64,000 nt of DNA from Pseudomonadales bacterium (GCA_024234735.1 JACKNV010000001.1:248001-312000); one strand, 5' to 3'; shown: positions 24,195 to 34,086, counted from the first letter of the stretch. Translations and numbers: made by a program. The notes: a model not told the origin generated them from the letters alone.

Positions 24195-26570
24195 GTGAAA
24201 ATCAGTGAACAGTGGCTGCGCGAATGGGTGGCCCCGGAACTCTCCACCGAGCAACTGGCGCACCAGATCACCATGGCCGGGTTGGAAGTGGATGCCATCG
24301 AGCCGGTAGCGGGTGAGTTCAGCCAGGTGGTGGTCGCGCAGATCATCAGTGTCGAGCCGCATCCCGATGCCGACAAGCTGCGCGTCTGCCAGGTGGACGT
24401 CGGCGACGATACCGTGCAAATCGTCTGTGGCGCGCCCAATGCGCGCGCTGGCCTGAAAGCACCGCTGGCCCGGGTGGGCGCGGTGTTGCCGGGCGACTTC
24501 AAGATCAAGCCGGCCAAACTGCGCGGTGTGGCCTCCCAGGGCATGCTGTGCGCCGAACAGGAACTGGGCTTGTCGGAAGCCAGCGCGGGGCTGATGGAGC
24601 TGGCCGCCGATGCGCCGGTGGGCACCTGCCTGCGAGCCTACCTGGGCCTGGACGACAAGGTCATCGAAATCGGACTCACGCCCAACCGGGCCGATTGCCT
24701 CGGCGTGGCGGGGATTGCCCGCGAGGTGGCGCTACTGAACCGGCTGGCGGTCACTGCGCCGGACATTGAACCGGTGGCCGCCAGCCTGGAGGATACCGTC
24801 ACGGTGGAGTTGCAGGCTCCCGAACGCTGCCCGCGCTATGTGGGCAGGGTTATCCGCGATGTCGATGTGTCCCGCCCCAGCCCCCTGTGGCTGCAGGAAA
24901 AGCTGCGCCGCTGCGGTATTCGCAGCATCGATGCGATAGTGGATGTGACCAACTATGTGTTGTTGGAACTGGGCCAACCCATGCATGCCTTCGACCTCGA
25001 CCGCCTGCAGGGAGGGATCGTGGTGCGCACCGCGCGTCCAGGGGAATCGCTGGCCCTGCTCGACGGCCAGAGTGTGGAACTGCAGGGCGATACCCTGGTT
25101 ATCGCCGACGAGGCGCAGCCGGTGGCGCTGGCCGGAATCATGGGCGGCGAGGCGTCGGCGGTGGGCGTGGGCACCCGCAACATCCTGCTGGAGTCGGCGT
25201 TCTTCGCGCCCGACCTGCTGGCCGGCAAGGCCCGCAGCTATGGCCTGCATACCGAGTCCTCACACCGTTTCGAGCGCGGGGTGGATTTTCAACTGCAGCG
25301 GCGGGCGATCGAGCGGGCCAGCCAGTTGCTGCTGGCCATCGTCGGCGGGGAGGCGGGCCCGGTGGTGGAGGCGGTGTCGACGGCCCATCTTCCCCAGCGC
25401 CCCGATGTCAACCTGCGCTCCCGCCGCATCGCCATGATGCTGGGCCTGGAGCTGCCGGGCGCTGAGGTAGAGCGCATCCTGGCCGGCCTTGGTCTTGGCG
25501 TGAGCGCCACGGCGGACGGCTGGCGCTGTTCGGTCCCCAGCTGGCGTTACGATATTGCCATCGAGGCAGACCTGCTGGAAGAATTGGCCCGGGTTTACGG
25601 CTACGACGAACTGCCTGCCAGCCAGATCCAGGCCCGGCTGGCGATGCCCGCCAGGCCCGAGACCCGGCTGTCGTTGCGTCAGCTGCGCCGCCACCTCTGT
25701 GCCCGCGGCTACCGCGAGGCGATCACCTACAGTTTTGTCGACCCGAAGTCACAGCAACTATTCGATCCGTCGCTGCGGCCAGTGGCCCTTGCCAATCCCA
25801 TATCCGCCGATATGGCGGTGATGCGCACCAGTTTGCTGCCCGGCCTGCTGGCGGCAGTGCAACGCAATGCCAACCGCCAGCAACCCCGGGTGCGCCTGTT
25901 CGAAACGGGGCTGCGCTTTGTGCCGGGGGAAGATGGCTTGCGGCAGGTCGCCACCCTGGCCCTGGTCGCAACCGGCTCCCGTCTGGCCGAATCCTGGTCA
26001 GCCGGCGGTGACGGGGTGGATTTTTTCGATCTCAAGGGAGATGTGGAGAGCCTGTTCGCACTTACCCGGGATGGCCGCAATGTGCAGTTTCGCAGTGCCG
26101 AGCGCCCCGCCCTGCACCCCGGGCAGACCGCGAGCATAACCCGAAATGGGCAGCAGGTAGGGTATATCGGTGCGCTGCACCCCGCAGTCGCCAGCGAGCT
26201 GGACCTGGGTGCCCCCCTGTACGCCTGCGAAATCGATCTCGATGCGGTGCTCGATGGGGTGTTGCCGCGCTTCACTGAATTGTCGAGGTTCCCCGAGGTT
26301 CGTCGGGATTTGGCCGTTGTTGTCGACAAAACCGTACCGGCCGACGAATTGATGGCAAATGTGCGAGAGGTCGCGGGAAGTTACCTCAGGGAGTTAAGGC
26401 TTTTTGATGTCTATGAAGGCAAAGGCATTGATCCTAAACGGAAAAGTGTGGCTCTAGGTTTGACATTCAGGCACCAAACGCGCACTCTTAGCGACGAAGA
26501 CGTAAATCTGGCGGTGGATCAAGTGGTTGATTCACTAGAGAAAAACTATAAAGCCGAGCTTAGGAACTAG
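24195..26570 (+). CDS. pheT: Phenylalanyl-tRNA synthetase beta subunit
   Basis: A 791-residue protein with the domain order expected of PheT: N-terminal tRNA-binding domain (VVAQIISVEPHPDADKL), B3/B4 editing region, B5 domain, a catalytic-like domain, and a C-terminal ferredoxin-like anticodon-binding domain (FPEVRRDLAVVVDKTVPAD). It corrects mischarged Tyr-tRNA-Phe and supports PheS. The start MKISEQWLREWV is standard. ihfA follows after 11 bases. The last 250 bases are slightly less GC-rich than the rest, but the reading frame is intact. Confidence 0.98.
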   Translation: MKISEQWLREWVAPELSTEQLAHQITMAGLEVDAIEPVAGEFSQVVVAQIISVEPHPDADKLRVCQVDVGDDTVQIVCGAPNARAGLKAPLARVGAVLPGDFKIKPAKLRGVASQGMLCAEQELGLSEASAGLMELAADAPVGTCLRAYLGLDDKVIEIGLTPNRADCLGVAGIAREVALLNRLAVTAPDIEPVAASLEDTVTVELQAPERCPRYVGRVIRDVDVSRPSPLWLQEKLRRCGIRSIDAIVDVTNYVLLELGQPMHAFDLDRLQGGIVVRTARPGESLALLDGQSVELQGDTLVIADEAQPVALAGIMGGEASAVGVGTRNILLESAFFAPDLLAGKARSYGLHTESSHRFERGVDFQLQRRAIERASQLLLAIVGGEAGPVVEAVSTAHLPQRPDVNLRSRRIAMMLGLELPGAEVERILAGLGLGVSATADGWRCSVPSWRYDIAIEADLLEELARVYGYDELPASQIQARLAMPARPETRLSLRQLRRHLCARGYREAITYSFVDPKSQQLFDPSLRPVALANPISADMAVMRTSLLPGLLAAVQRNANRQQPRVRLFETGLRFVPGEDGLRQVATLALVATGSRLAESWSAGGDGVDFFDLKGDVESLFALTRDGRNVQFRSAERPALHPGQTASITRNGQQVGYIGALHPAVASELDLGAPLYACEIDLDAVLDGVLPRFTELSRFPEVRRDLAVVVDKTVPADELMANVREVAGSYLRELRLFDVYEGKGIDPKRKSVALGLTFRHQTRTLSDEDVNLAVDQVVDSLEKNYKAELRN

Positions 26571-26581
26571 GTAACGGGAAA

Positions 26582-26887
26582 ATGGGCGCGCTCACCAAAT
26601 CGGAAATGGCCGAACGCCTGTTTGAAGAGCTGGGGCTCAACAAACGGGAGGCCAAGGAGATCGTCGAATTGTTTTTCGAGGAGATTCGCGGTTGCCTCGA
26701 GAACAACGAGCAGGTCAAGTTGTCGGGGTTTGGCAATTTCGACCTGCGTGACAAGAGCCAGCGCCCGGGTCGCAACCCCAAAACCGGTGAAGAGATTCCC
26801 ATATCGGCCCGCAGGGTGGTCACATTCCGTCCCGGTCAAAAGCTCAAAGCCCGAGTAGAAGAGTATGTTGGAACCGAGTCACAATAA
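26582..26887 (+). CDS. ihfA: Integration host factor alpha subunit
   Basis: The 101-residue HU/IHF-fold protein starts MGALTKSEMAERLFEELG and has the DNA-minor-groove arm sequence GRNPKTGEEIPISARRVVTFRPG. It dimerises with IhfB to bend DNA in recombination and transcription. Placement directly after pheT is the conserved gammaproteobacterial order. Its end overlaps the MerR-type gene by 23 bases. Confidence 0.97.
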   Translation: MGALTKSEMAERLFEELGLNKREAKEIVELFFEEIRGCLENNEQVKLSGFGNFDLRDKSQRPGRNPKTGEEIPISARRVVTFRPGQKLKARVEEYVGTESQ

Positions 26888-27230
26888 CGAATTACCCGCC
26901 ATCCCCGGAAAGCGCTATTTCACGATCGGTGAAGTGAGCGAGTTGTGCGCGGTGAAACCCCATGTCCTGCGGTACTGGGAGCAGGAGTTCCCGCAACTCA
27001 AGCCGGTCAAGCGCCGCGGTAACCGCCGTTACTACCAGCGCGAAGACGTGCTGACCATTCGTCAGATTCGCGGCCTGTTGTACGATCAGGGGTATACCAT
27101 CGGCGGCGCCCGGCAGCGGATGACCGAGGAGGGTGGCAGCAGTGCCAATCCGGAAAAACTGAAGGCGGTTATCAGGGAAACCATCAGGGACCTGGAAGAA
27201 TTGCTCAAGGCCCTGCAGCCGGGCAAATAG
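26865..27230 (+). CDS. MerR-family transcriptional regulator
   Basis: The 121-residue product carries an N-terminal MerR winged helix: FTIGEVSELCAVKPHVLRYWEQEFP, with Arg-Tyr-Trp in the recognition helix and KRRGNRRYYQREDV in the wing. A short helical tail (EKLKAVIRETIRDLEELLKAL) probably dimerises. There is no effector-binding domain, as is usual for the small MerR gene that sits between ihfA and tRNA-Pro in this group. The targets are unknown. Translation is likely coupled to ihfA through the overlap. Confidence 0.93.
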   Translation: MLEPSHNNELPAIPGKRYFTIGEVSELCAVKPHVLRYWEQEFPQLKPVKRRGNRRYYQREDVLTIRQIRGLLYDQGYTIGGARQRMTEEGGSSANPEKLKAVIRETIRDLEELLKALQPGK

Positions 27231-27233
27231 CCT

Positions 27234-27261
27234 TTGTATCGCTGGCGGTATTGAGTATAAT
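27234..27261 (+). promoter_or_regulatory. Sigma-70-type promoter for tRNA-Pro
   Basis: TTGTAT (27234-27239), 16-base spacer, perfect TATAAT (27256-27261), 33 bases before the tRNA. Confidence 0.7.
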
Positions 27262-27292
27262 GCCGCCCTCTCGCCGCCAAGGCGACACTCTC

Positions 27293-27370
<78 letters not shown>

Positions 27371-27408
27371 ATTTTTCAACAATCGCTGTACTTCACAATT
27401 TCTCCGAC

Positions 27409-28026
27409 TCAAATGCTGCTCATAAGGAACCCTGACAGGGCGGCGTAGGTGGGTGCCAGCGACGGCCTGACATGCTTCTTCACCTGGCCCAGCAACTGCA
27501 GGTAGCCGCGGTAGAACTCCCAGGTTGGCAGCGGCTGGTACTGCAGGCCCTCCACTTCGAGAAAAGCGATAATGCCCCTGGCGGTGGTCGGCTTCACGAA
27601 AGCCTCCCTAGTGGGCGCGAAATAGTAGGGAACCGCCGAAACTACCGGCCACTTGGCAATTTTGTGGTGTGCCAGCATAGCCACGATCTCGTCGAACCCG
27701 GAGCGCCTGGCACGCCCGTGCAGACGCTTTTCGAAGGCCATGGCCAGGTATTCCTTCTCCTGCTTGTTCAGGGAGCGGAGAAAATCGCGAAAGCGGGGTT
27801 TTTCGAACATGGATACCATTGAGGAACGGCTGATGATGCGCTCCAGGGTCTCGCACACCTGCTGCGGTTTGTTGAAGTGGGTCCGGGTCAGGTTCTTGCG
27901 GGCAAAGTCGCTCAGTTTGTCTACGTTGTGTTTTTTGCGGACCTCCGCCAGGCCTGCATCGGCGAAGCCGTCGGGGTACCGGGCCAGGAAGGCGGCTTCT
28001 GCCTGTTTCAGTTTAAGCACGTTCAT
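27409..28026 (-). CDS. Conserved hypothetical protein
   Basis: The preferred start at 28026 gives MNVLKLKQAEAAFLARYP, 205 residues; an ORF extension to 28095 is possible but the extra residues look unrelated. The protein is soluble, rich in Lys and Arg, without signal peptide or membrane segment. Recognisable stretches are KKHNVDKLSDFARKNL and MFEKPRFRDFLRSLN, and I believe similar unannotated proteins occur in Pseudomonas and marine gammaproteobacteria. I cannot assign a function. It stands alone, converging on tRNA-Pro. The start is uncertain because neither candidate has a strong ribosome site. Confidence 0.7.
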   Translation of the reverse strand: MNVLKLKQAEAAFLARYPDGFADAGLAEVRKKHNVDKLSDFARKNLTRTHFNKPQQVCETLERIISRSSMVSMFEKPRFRDFLRSLNKQEKEYLAMAFEKRLHGRARRSGFDEIVAMLAHHKIAKWPVVSAVPYYFAPTREAFVKPTTARGIIAFLEVEGLQYQPLPTWEFYRGYLQLLGQVKKHVRPSLAPTYAALSGFLMSSI

Positions 28027-28169
28027 ACCGTTATGCGCTGTCGCTAAATCCCCGTCGTTGCTGCCCAAAAATGCCATGTTGTTGCCGTGCAGCATATCAA
28101 GAACAGGACAATTGTCCCGCTATAGATGTCTGGATATTGGACCGGAGGCGGTTCAACTCCTGTCGCATC

Positions 28170-28925
28170 TCAGGTGAGGGACTGGCCTCCATCGATGGTG
28201 AGTATCTGGCCGGTGACAAAAGGCGCGCTTTGCGCAAGGAACAGCACCGCCGCCGAAATGTCTCCGGGTGTGCCCAGCCGACCCAGGGGAGTTCTGGCGA
28301 TGGTCGCCCGGCGGGTCTGGTCGTCATAGGCCAGCCCATCCTCAGGCCACAATATCGCGCCGGGCGCGATGCCGTTTACCCGGATATCGGGGGCGAGTTC
28401 CACCGCCAGACTTTGCGTGACGGATGCCAGGCCGGCCTTCGCGGCCAGGTAGGCTGAGAAGCTCCTGAGCGGCCGGGTGAGGTGCATATCCAGAATGTTG
28501 ACCACGCTGCCCCCGGCCTGGCGCAATCCTGGCAGCAGCGCCTGGATCAGAAAATAGGCACCACGCAGGTTGGATGACAGCATCTGGTCGAATGTTTCCG
28601 GGGTGCATTCGGCAATGGGCGAGGCTGCAAACCCCGATGCGTTGTTGACCAGCAGGTCTATGCGCCCGTGCCGCGCCAGCAGCCGCTGCCCGAGGTCCTG
28701 CACGGCGGACGTGTCCTCCAGGTCAGCCCGGTAGGTGTGGCAGGAGCCCTCCCGTTGCCGGCACAACTGCCCGGCCAGAGAGTCCGCTTCGTCCCGGGAG
28801 GAATGATAGTGCAGCGCAATATCGAGGCCTGCGGCGTGAAGGTCTATAGCGAGTTGCCTGCCTATTCTGCGCGCGCCTCCTGTGACGATCGCAACAGGCG
28901 GGCTATTTTCTGTCGTTTTCTGCAC
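28170..28925 (-). CDS. folM: Pteridine reductase-like short-chain dehydrogenase
   Basis: The 251-residue SDR has the nucleotide-binding TGGARRIG (residues 15-22), NNAS, and the catalytic YLAAK. The diagnostic stretch DMHLTRPLRSFSAYLAAK and later RVNGIAPGAILWPE matches FolM-type pteridine reductases, which reduce dihydromonapterin or dihydrofolate with NADPH. TGGARRIG with two Arg is typical of NADPH preference. The gene is a single transcription unit between two unrelated genes. The subfamily call is confident; physiological substrate is inferred from the family. Confidence 0.88.
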   Translation of the reverse strand: MQKTTENSPPVAIVTGGARRIGRQLAIDLHAAGLDIALHYHSSRDEADSLAGQLCRQREGSCHTYRADLEDTSAVQDLGQRLLARHGRIDLLVNNASGFAASPIAECTPETFDQMLSSNLRGAYFLIQALLPGLRQAGGSVVNILDMHLTRPLRSFSAYLAAKAGLASVTQSLAVELAPDIRVNGIAPGAILWPEDGLAYDDQTRRATIARTPLGRLGTPGDISAAVLFLAQSAPFVTGQILTIDGGQSLT

Positions 28926-29047
28926 TTCTGCCCGGTAGCCTCGTTCTAAGGCAGCGGCCGCAAGACCGGAGCCGGGATAGTAGCGGGGTCGTCCTCATAA
29001 GGCCAGCCGGTGATTAACTGGGGCTATCAGTGCAAGCGACTCTACCT

Positions 29048-30298
29048 TTATTGCTTTGGGGTCATGTACCTGGCTATGTCCATGCGCCGCCCGGCGCTGT
29101 CCTTCAGTTCCAGCCTGGCGATGGTTTGCAGGTGGACCTCGTCCGGGCCGTCCGCGTAACGCAGGACGCGACCGCCGGTATAGAAATCGGCCAGTGGTGT
29201 ATCGGGGGTGACACCCATGGCGCCAAATACCTGCATGGCCCGGTCGGCAACCGTGGCGAGCAGGGTGGGGGCAATCACCTTGATCATGGAGATTTCCTTG
29301 CGTGCCCCCCGGGCGCCCACCTCGTCGATCATGGCGGCGGTCTTCAGTACCAGCAGCCTGGCCTGCTCTATCTCGATCCGGGAGCGGGCTATCCATTCGC
29401 CAATGGAGCCGTGCTGGTAGAGGTATTTGCCGAAAGTCTTGCGGTCCTGGGAGCGGGCCACCATGAGGTCCAGACAAACCTCGGCCATGCCGATGCTGCG
29501 CATACAGTGGTGAATCCTTCCTGGCCCGAGTCGAGCCTGGGCGATCATAAAACCATCGCCTTCCTGGCCTATCAGGTTGCTGACTGGTACCCGCACATCG
29601 CGAAACAGGACCTCGGAATGCCCCTCCGGCGAGTGATGGTTGAGCGTCGTCAGGTTGCGCACCAGTTCCACGCCCGGGGTGTCCATGGGAACCAGTACCA
29701 TGGATTGCTGGCGGTAGGTGTCGGCGTCCGGGTCGGTCTTGCCCATCAGGATAAAGACGCGGCAGTTCGGATGGTGGGCGTTGGTGATAAACCACTTGCG
29801 CCCGTTGATTAGATAGTGATCACCGTCGCGGCGAATACTGGTCTGGATATTGGTGGCGTCGGAGGACGCCACGTCGGGCTCGGTCATGGCGAAGGCGGAG
29901 CGGATCTCGCCATTGAGCAGCGGTACCAGCCACTGTTCTCGCTGCCTGGGCGTGGCGAACATGTGCAGAACTTCCATATTGCCAGTGTCGGGGGCATTGC
30001 AGTTGAACACCTCAGAGGACCAGGGAACCCGCCCCATGATCTCCGCCAGCGGTGCGTATTCGAGATTGCTCAGGCGGGTTCCCGGCTCATCTGCCCGCAG
30101 GCCGGGCAGGAACATGTTCCACAGCCCTTCTTCCCGTGCAAGCGCTTTGAGGTCCTCCATGAACGATACCGGATACTGTCCCGCTGCCACCTCATCCCGC
30201 CACTGGCCGATGCGGGGGATGATGTGATCGTCCATGAAGTTGTTTAGCTGGGCCCGTAGTTGTTCTGTTTGCTCGCTATAGGAAAAATCCACAATCAC
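29048..30298 (-). CDS. Acyl-CoA dehydrogenase
   Basis: A 416-residue flavoprotein of the acyl-CoA dehydrogenase family. Visible marks are MTEPDVASSDATNIQT (substrate and FAD-binding loop), WFITNAHHPNC, QEGDGFMIAQARLGPGR, and a C-terminal QVFGAMGVTPDTPLADFY region. Members oxidise acyl-CoA to enoyl-CoA, passing electrons to ETF. The GPGRIHHC motif and length suggest the longer-chain or acyl-CoA dehydrogenase/APH-associated subgroup rather than short-chain enzymes, but this is a tentative sub-call. No beta-oxidation partners lie next to it. Confidence 0.9.
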   Translation of the reverse strand: MIVDFSYSEQTEQLRAQLNNFMDDHIIPRIGQWRDEVAAGQYPVSFMEDLKALAREEGLWNMFLPGLRADEPGTRLSNLEYAPLAEIMGRVPWSSEVFNCNAPDTGNMEVLHMFATPRQREQWLVPLLNGEIRSAFAMTEPDVASSDATNIQTSIRRDGDHYLINGRKWFITNAHHPNCRVFILMGKTDPDADTYRQQSMVLVPMDTPGVELVRNLTTLNHHSPEGHSEVLFRDVRVPVSNLIGQEGDGFMIAQARLGPGRIHHCMRSIGMAEVCLDLMVARSQDRKTFGKYLYQHGSIGEWIARSRIEIEQARLLVLKTAAMIDEVGARGARKEISMIKVIAPTLLATVADRAMQVFGAMGVTPDTPLADFYTGGRVLRYADGPDEVHLQTIARLELKDSAGRRMDIARYMTPKQ

Positions 30299-30437
30299 AA
30301 CCTCCAGGGCACTTGTCGTGGCGCCAATGCTGTCAGGTCGAGTCTGGCAACGCCTTGATGCAGGTCAAACTTCACCGGTGCGGTTGCCAGGGCCGACGGT
30401 GCACGGCACAATCGCCCGGCGAGTCAGGAGAGGGTGC

Positions 30438-31334
30438 ATGGTTCGGGTATCGCTGGTTGTACTGTTACTGGCCCTGGCGGGTTGCAGGGATGAAAACCGC
30501 CTGACTCCCTATCTGGGACTCTACTATGGTGGTTTCGATACGGCCATGACCCCCGATCCGGCGGATGACCTCAACCCCAATGAATGCCCGCCGGGTGATT
30601 CCCCGGCCCTGTGTGGCGGGGCACACGGCAATCCCCTGGATCACCTGCTGATGCGGCTTGACCTGAATGCCGCGGGAGAGCTGACCGTCGCCTTTTTTCG
30701 CACCCGGGAGGATTACCAGGAGGGCCGCCGGATGTATCTCAGCCGGGGATGCCAGACCAGCCTGGCGCCTGCCAGCAACTATAAGATCCACCGGGTCAAT
30801 GACAGTCTGGACGAGACCCAGGTGCTGGCCAGCGCGCGTTTTCCCCTCGAGTTCGGCAATCGTATCCTGGCCTGTACCAACAGCGTGCGTCTGGGGGCCG
30901 GGCGCAACCCCGCCATGGACATGTCCGTGCAGGTAAACCCGGTGACCGGAGCGCGGGCTATTGTTCTCAGCCTGGAGCGCTCCCGCCGCGACGGAGACTA
31001 TCTTTACGTTGAGCAGAACGGCGAAAAAATACCTGTCAAACTGGACCTGCAGTATATCGGGACGGGCGCCAAAGATACCTATCGCCTTTGCGCCGCTGAT
31101 GACGAGACAAAAATAGAAAACAAAGATGGGGTAGAAGCTTTGTGTGTTATGACTGGTCGTAAGAAATGGAGTGTCGTCCTGCCCGTGTCACCCTATGGTC
31201 CTGGTGTAACCGCCCTATGGGGTTCTACCCGCAGTCCCAGGTGGTACCGCAGTGAAGGCGAGCCAGACAAGGTGATGTATCACCGGGGTGTATTCGTACC
31301 AGTGCGGCTTGAAGATATGAGTGATCTAAACTGA
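30438..31334 (+). CDS. Putative lipoprotein, function unknown
   Basis: The start at ATG 30438 is set by AGGAG seven bases upstream; a longer ORF exists but lacks a ribosome site. The 298-residue product has a lipoprotein signal (MVRVSLVVLLLALAGC, Cys16 as lipid anchor). The mature part has Cys pairs (NECPPGD, ALCGG, RGCQTS, LACTNS) that may form disulphides. I do not recognise the fold; it is beta-rich in appearance. It stands alone between an acyl-CoA dehydrogenase and the accessory region. Location should be the inner leaflet of the outer membrane, since residue +2 is Arg. Confidence 0.7.
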   Translation: MVRVSLVVLLLALAGCRDENRLTPYLGLYYGGFDTAMTPDPADDLNPNECPPGDSPALCGGAHGNPLDHLLMRLDLNAAGELTVAFFRTREDYQEGRRMYLSRGCQTSLAPASNYKIHRVNDSLDETQVLASARFPLEFGNRILACTNSVRLGAGRNPAMDMSVQVNPVTGARAIVLSLERSRRDGDYLYVEQNGEKIPVKLDLQYIGTGAKDTYRLCAADDETKIENKDGVEALCVMTGRKKWSVVLPVSPYGPGVTALWGSTRSPRWYRSEGEPDKVMYHRGVFVPVRLEDMSDLN

Positions 31335-31401
31335 GGCAAGACTTCACACATTGAGTCGGGCCTTTCTGAAACGTGCCACAAGTAACGATATCGGTAGCGT
31401 T

Positions 31402-32472
31402 TCACGCCATTTGAAGTAGCCTGTCGGCCACGTCTTGATCAATACAATAGACGTTATTTATCTGTTCTATGCCAGGCACAGGCACTGTATCTACGATCTT
31501 GTATTCAGAAGTATCGATCACCTGGATCATATTAGGCACTGTATCTCCTCCGGGGAATAACCCCAGATATCTTTTTCGTGTAGCCGACACCCCCGCATAA
31601 TACATTCCAGACGATGGGCTATATTCACCACCACGACCGAACCCTTTAGTATCGATTGATTCTTTCAGCTTCCAGCTTTTATCGAAGACCTTCAGCTCGA
31701 AGTGGCCACTGTCAAAAACCCAGTATTCACCGTTGACATGCCTTACACTGTGGGGTGCCTTAAAGTTGAGGGGAATCCGGGTATTGGTGTCTATATTAAC
31801 AACGCCCCCATTGCCCTGGCGTTTTAGAAGTTTCTTGGAAATACGGTTTACTACTTGACGTCCTGACGTGTGATGGACAAGAACGTAAAGATCTCCGTCA
31901 AAACCCTGAAAAACAAGGTTCACATGGAACTTGTCGACCCACTCTGTATTCTCGGGGTCTTCCCCACTTTCAGAAGCCGAACAACTATAGTCGGCGAGAT
32001 TCACTCTCCGCTGGACAGTGTTGCTCTGAATGTTAACGCTCACAATTTCGTCGTGTTTGGTATTGGTTATCCACAGATTTTCACCAATGGCGCTGATTTC
32101 ATGGATATCGTTAAGGCCGTTAATGTGCAGGTTGTTTTGAGTACCTGACTCCAGGTCGAAAAGGTAGATATCGCTGCTGGTTGCAAAATACAATTTCATC
32201 CTGTTTGCTGGATCAACAGCCATCGAGCTCATGCCTAACTCACCCCAGCTCTGGAAGTAGCCGATTGGCAGGAATTGCTTGTCGGGCCCGATTAACTGTA
32301 CGGATCGGAGATCACTTCTCGTCATTTCCCGGTCGGCGGGGTTGGCGTTAAGTGACCCGATAACCATGATCATTTTGTTACTTTCCATGTTCTTGAGTCC
32401 TGCTTTTCCGGTAGAGCTTACAAACTGCCAAAGATATGCTTTTCTCGCCCATTTGTATTCCCATATCGTCAA
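31402..32472 (-). CDS. Beta-propeller-like hypothetical protein
   Basis: A 356-residue protein without a signal peptide. Repeated short blocks such as IYLFDLESGTQNNLHING, ISAIGENLWITNTKHDEIVSV and YWVFDSGHFELKVFDKSWK look like propeller blades with a conserved pattern of strand, turn and Asp. C-terminal VPNMIQVIDTSEYKIVDTV adds another blade. An alternative start is Met29 (32388). No catalytic motif is visible. It may belong to the uncharacterised TIGR03032/DUF4915-like propellers, sometimes found near polysaccharide or glycosyltransferase genes; this is a guess from layout. The gene opens the lower-GC accessory region. Confidence 0.6.
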   Translation of the reverse strand: MTIWEYKWARKAYLWQFVSSTGKAGLKNMESNKMIMVIGSLNANPADREMTRSDLRSVQLIGPDKQFLPIGYFQSWGELGMSSMAVDPANRMKLYFATSSDIYLFDLESGTQNNLHINGLNDIHEISAIGENLWITNTKHDEIVSVNIQSNTVQRRVNLADYSCSASESGEDPENTEWVDKFHVNLVFQGFDGDLYVLVHHTSGRQVVNRISKKLLKRQGNGGVVNIDTNTRIPLNFKAPHSVRHVNGEYWVFDSGHFELKVFDKSWKLKESIDTKGFGRGGEYSPSSGMYYAGVSATRKRYLGLFPGGDTVPNMIQVIDTSEYKIVDTVPVPGIEQINNVYCIDQDVADRLLQMA

Positions 32473-32789
32473 CTAACCAGCCTTGTAATACCATGTGGCC
32501 GGAATACTTCAGTTAGCGAGCGGTGTCCACGATAACCAGCGACTGCCTAAGCCAGTTCCAGGATAGGGCGCCCACTAGTTGGCTTCGATTTGGTAGCTGC
32601 TCGATGTGCATCTCGAATAAACATACGCTGGAATTCCTGATTCTTCATCTTTAGGGTTCACCAAATGTGAAATAAGTCGCTCGTTTTGAGCAACACAAGC
32701 CTATACAGTGCGACGAAAGTTTCGTTTCTCCGGGGGCGTATAGTACTCGGGGGGACAATTCAGAAAATCTAAAACGAAACAAAAAAGAG
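32473..32789. other. 317-base gap with a long dyad
   Basis: No gene. AAGTTTCGTTTCTCC near 32713-32727 and AAACGAAAC near 32773-32782 can pair across about 50 bases, enclosing the start region of the next gene's leader. It may be a leader structure; no known riboswitch pattern is recognised. Confidence 0.4.
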
Positions 32790-33671
32790 ATGGGGCGAAT
32801 GAAGTACCTTGCATCAACACTGACAGCTGCACTGTTTTGTAGCGACATCGTGAACGCAGCGGTAACCATCGACATTTTCGAGTCAGGAGGAGATATCGTT
32901 GCAACAGCCAGTGGTTCGCTGGATATTTCTTCACTGCCACTCCTGCCTGCTGAGCCTCCCTTCTCGGGTCTTATCGCCGGTTCGACCTGGCGGCCCGGGC
33001 AGTTTGACAGTGTTATTATTGCAGGTGGGGGTGAGCGAGATGTCTACGGTATTGATAACCAGTCTATCGTGTTTTCAACCGGCTCCAATTTCAGGGCTAC
33101 CACCAGTTCTGGAGACATCGTAGCGATTGGCTCCCTTACGGGGAGTACCAATGTTCTGAATGTACCTCAGGGGTATGTCTCCGGCTCTACCCTGTCAGGC
33201 ACTTCAACCTGGCCGGGGCAGACGATTGCGAGCATGGGGCTGATTCCTGGGAGCTACACCTTCACCTGGGCGGCGGATTCTGTGACTGTCAATATACTGA
33301 GCGACAGCTACAGTATTGGTGGCAACATTAGCGGACTGACGGCTAATGTAACCCTGCAGAACAACGGAGGTGATGACTTGCTTCTTTCTGCCGATGGCGG
33401 TTTTACATTCGCAACCCCCGTGAACGCAGGTAGCCCCTATGCTGTGACAGTCTCTGTCCAGCCTGCGGGCCAGACCTGCACTGTCTCCAACGGTAGTGGC
33501 ACGGTCAGCAACGCCGATGTTACCAATGTGCAGGTAGTTTGTGTCAGCGGGTCCAACCCTGCCCACCCCGTGCCGGCCCTGCCGCTGTCCGGGCTGGTGT
33601 TGACGGCCCTCGGCCTGCTTGCCGCTGCTGGTACTCAACTGAGAATGTTGGCTTGGCGGAGACGGAAGTGA
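32790..33671 (+). CDS. Secreted protein with sorting-type tail, tandem paralog 1
   Basis: The 293-residue product has a signal peptide (MGRMKYLASTLTAALF to NA). Its N-terminal module (AVTIDIFESGGDIVATASGSLD) resembles secreted PEP-CTERM-class proteins. A second module (YSIGGNISGLTANVTLQNNG through QTCTVSNGSGTV) is a small repeat domain often found in IPTL/PEP-CTERM proteins. The tail is VPALPLSGLVLTALG, a hydrophobic helix and RRRK, a C-terminal sorting signal. It shares architecture and length with the next gene (34087-34968), implying tandem duplication. The sorting enzyme for VPxLP tails is not in the window. Surface location is inferred. Confidence 0.82.
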   Translation: MGRMKYLASTLTAALFCSDIVNAAVTIDIFESGGDIVATASGSLDISSLPLLPAEPPFSGLIAGSTWRPGQFDSVIIAGGGERDVYGIDNQSIVFSTGSNFRATTSSGDIVAIGSLTGSTNVLNVPQGYVSGSTLSGTSTWPGQTIASMGLIPGSYTFTWAADSVTVNILSDSYSIGGNISGLTANVTLQNNGGDDLLLSADGGFTFATPVNAGSPYAVTVSVQPAGQTCTVSNGSGTVSNADVTNVQVVCVSGSNPAHPVPALPLSGLVLTALGLLAAAGTQLRMLAWRRRK

Positions 33672-34086
33672 GGCCCTTGTCGAGCATGCTTATAAAAAGC
33701 GCCTGACCTTTGTTGCTTGACCGGGCTGCCATCAAGAGCGGAATGCGGTAGTGGCTCACACAGGCTCGGCGCGGCGGAACCTCGCTCTTTTTGTAACTAG
33801 CTGGTCTCCTGCCAGTTATGCTATCGTCCTGCATTAGTGCTTTGGTTTACATGTGCGGCCTGTGCTCAAAAATTGAAATGAAAAAGGCCACATCTTCAAT
33901 GTAATATGCGTATTTTGCCTTGTCCCAGCGAGTAATCAGGTTAACCCTAATTGTGAACTAATTCCCTCGCTTTGACAGATATACCCATTTAAAATCTGCC
34001 CGTTGGATCGACGGGGCAGTGTTGTGACTCAGGGCAATGTCTAGGCCACTTTGTATATAACTATTAGTGATTTAAGAGAGGGGATA
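33672..34086. other. Spacer between tandem paralogs
   Basis: No convincing gene. An imperfect dyad CTGCCCGT...ACGGGGCAG sits at about 33997-34020, shortly before the second paralog. The ribosome site GAGAGGGG precedes GTG 34087. Confidence 0.4.
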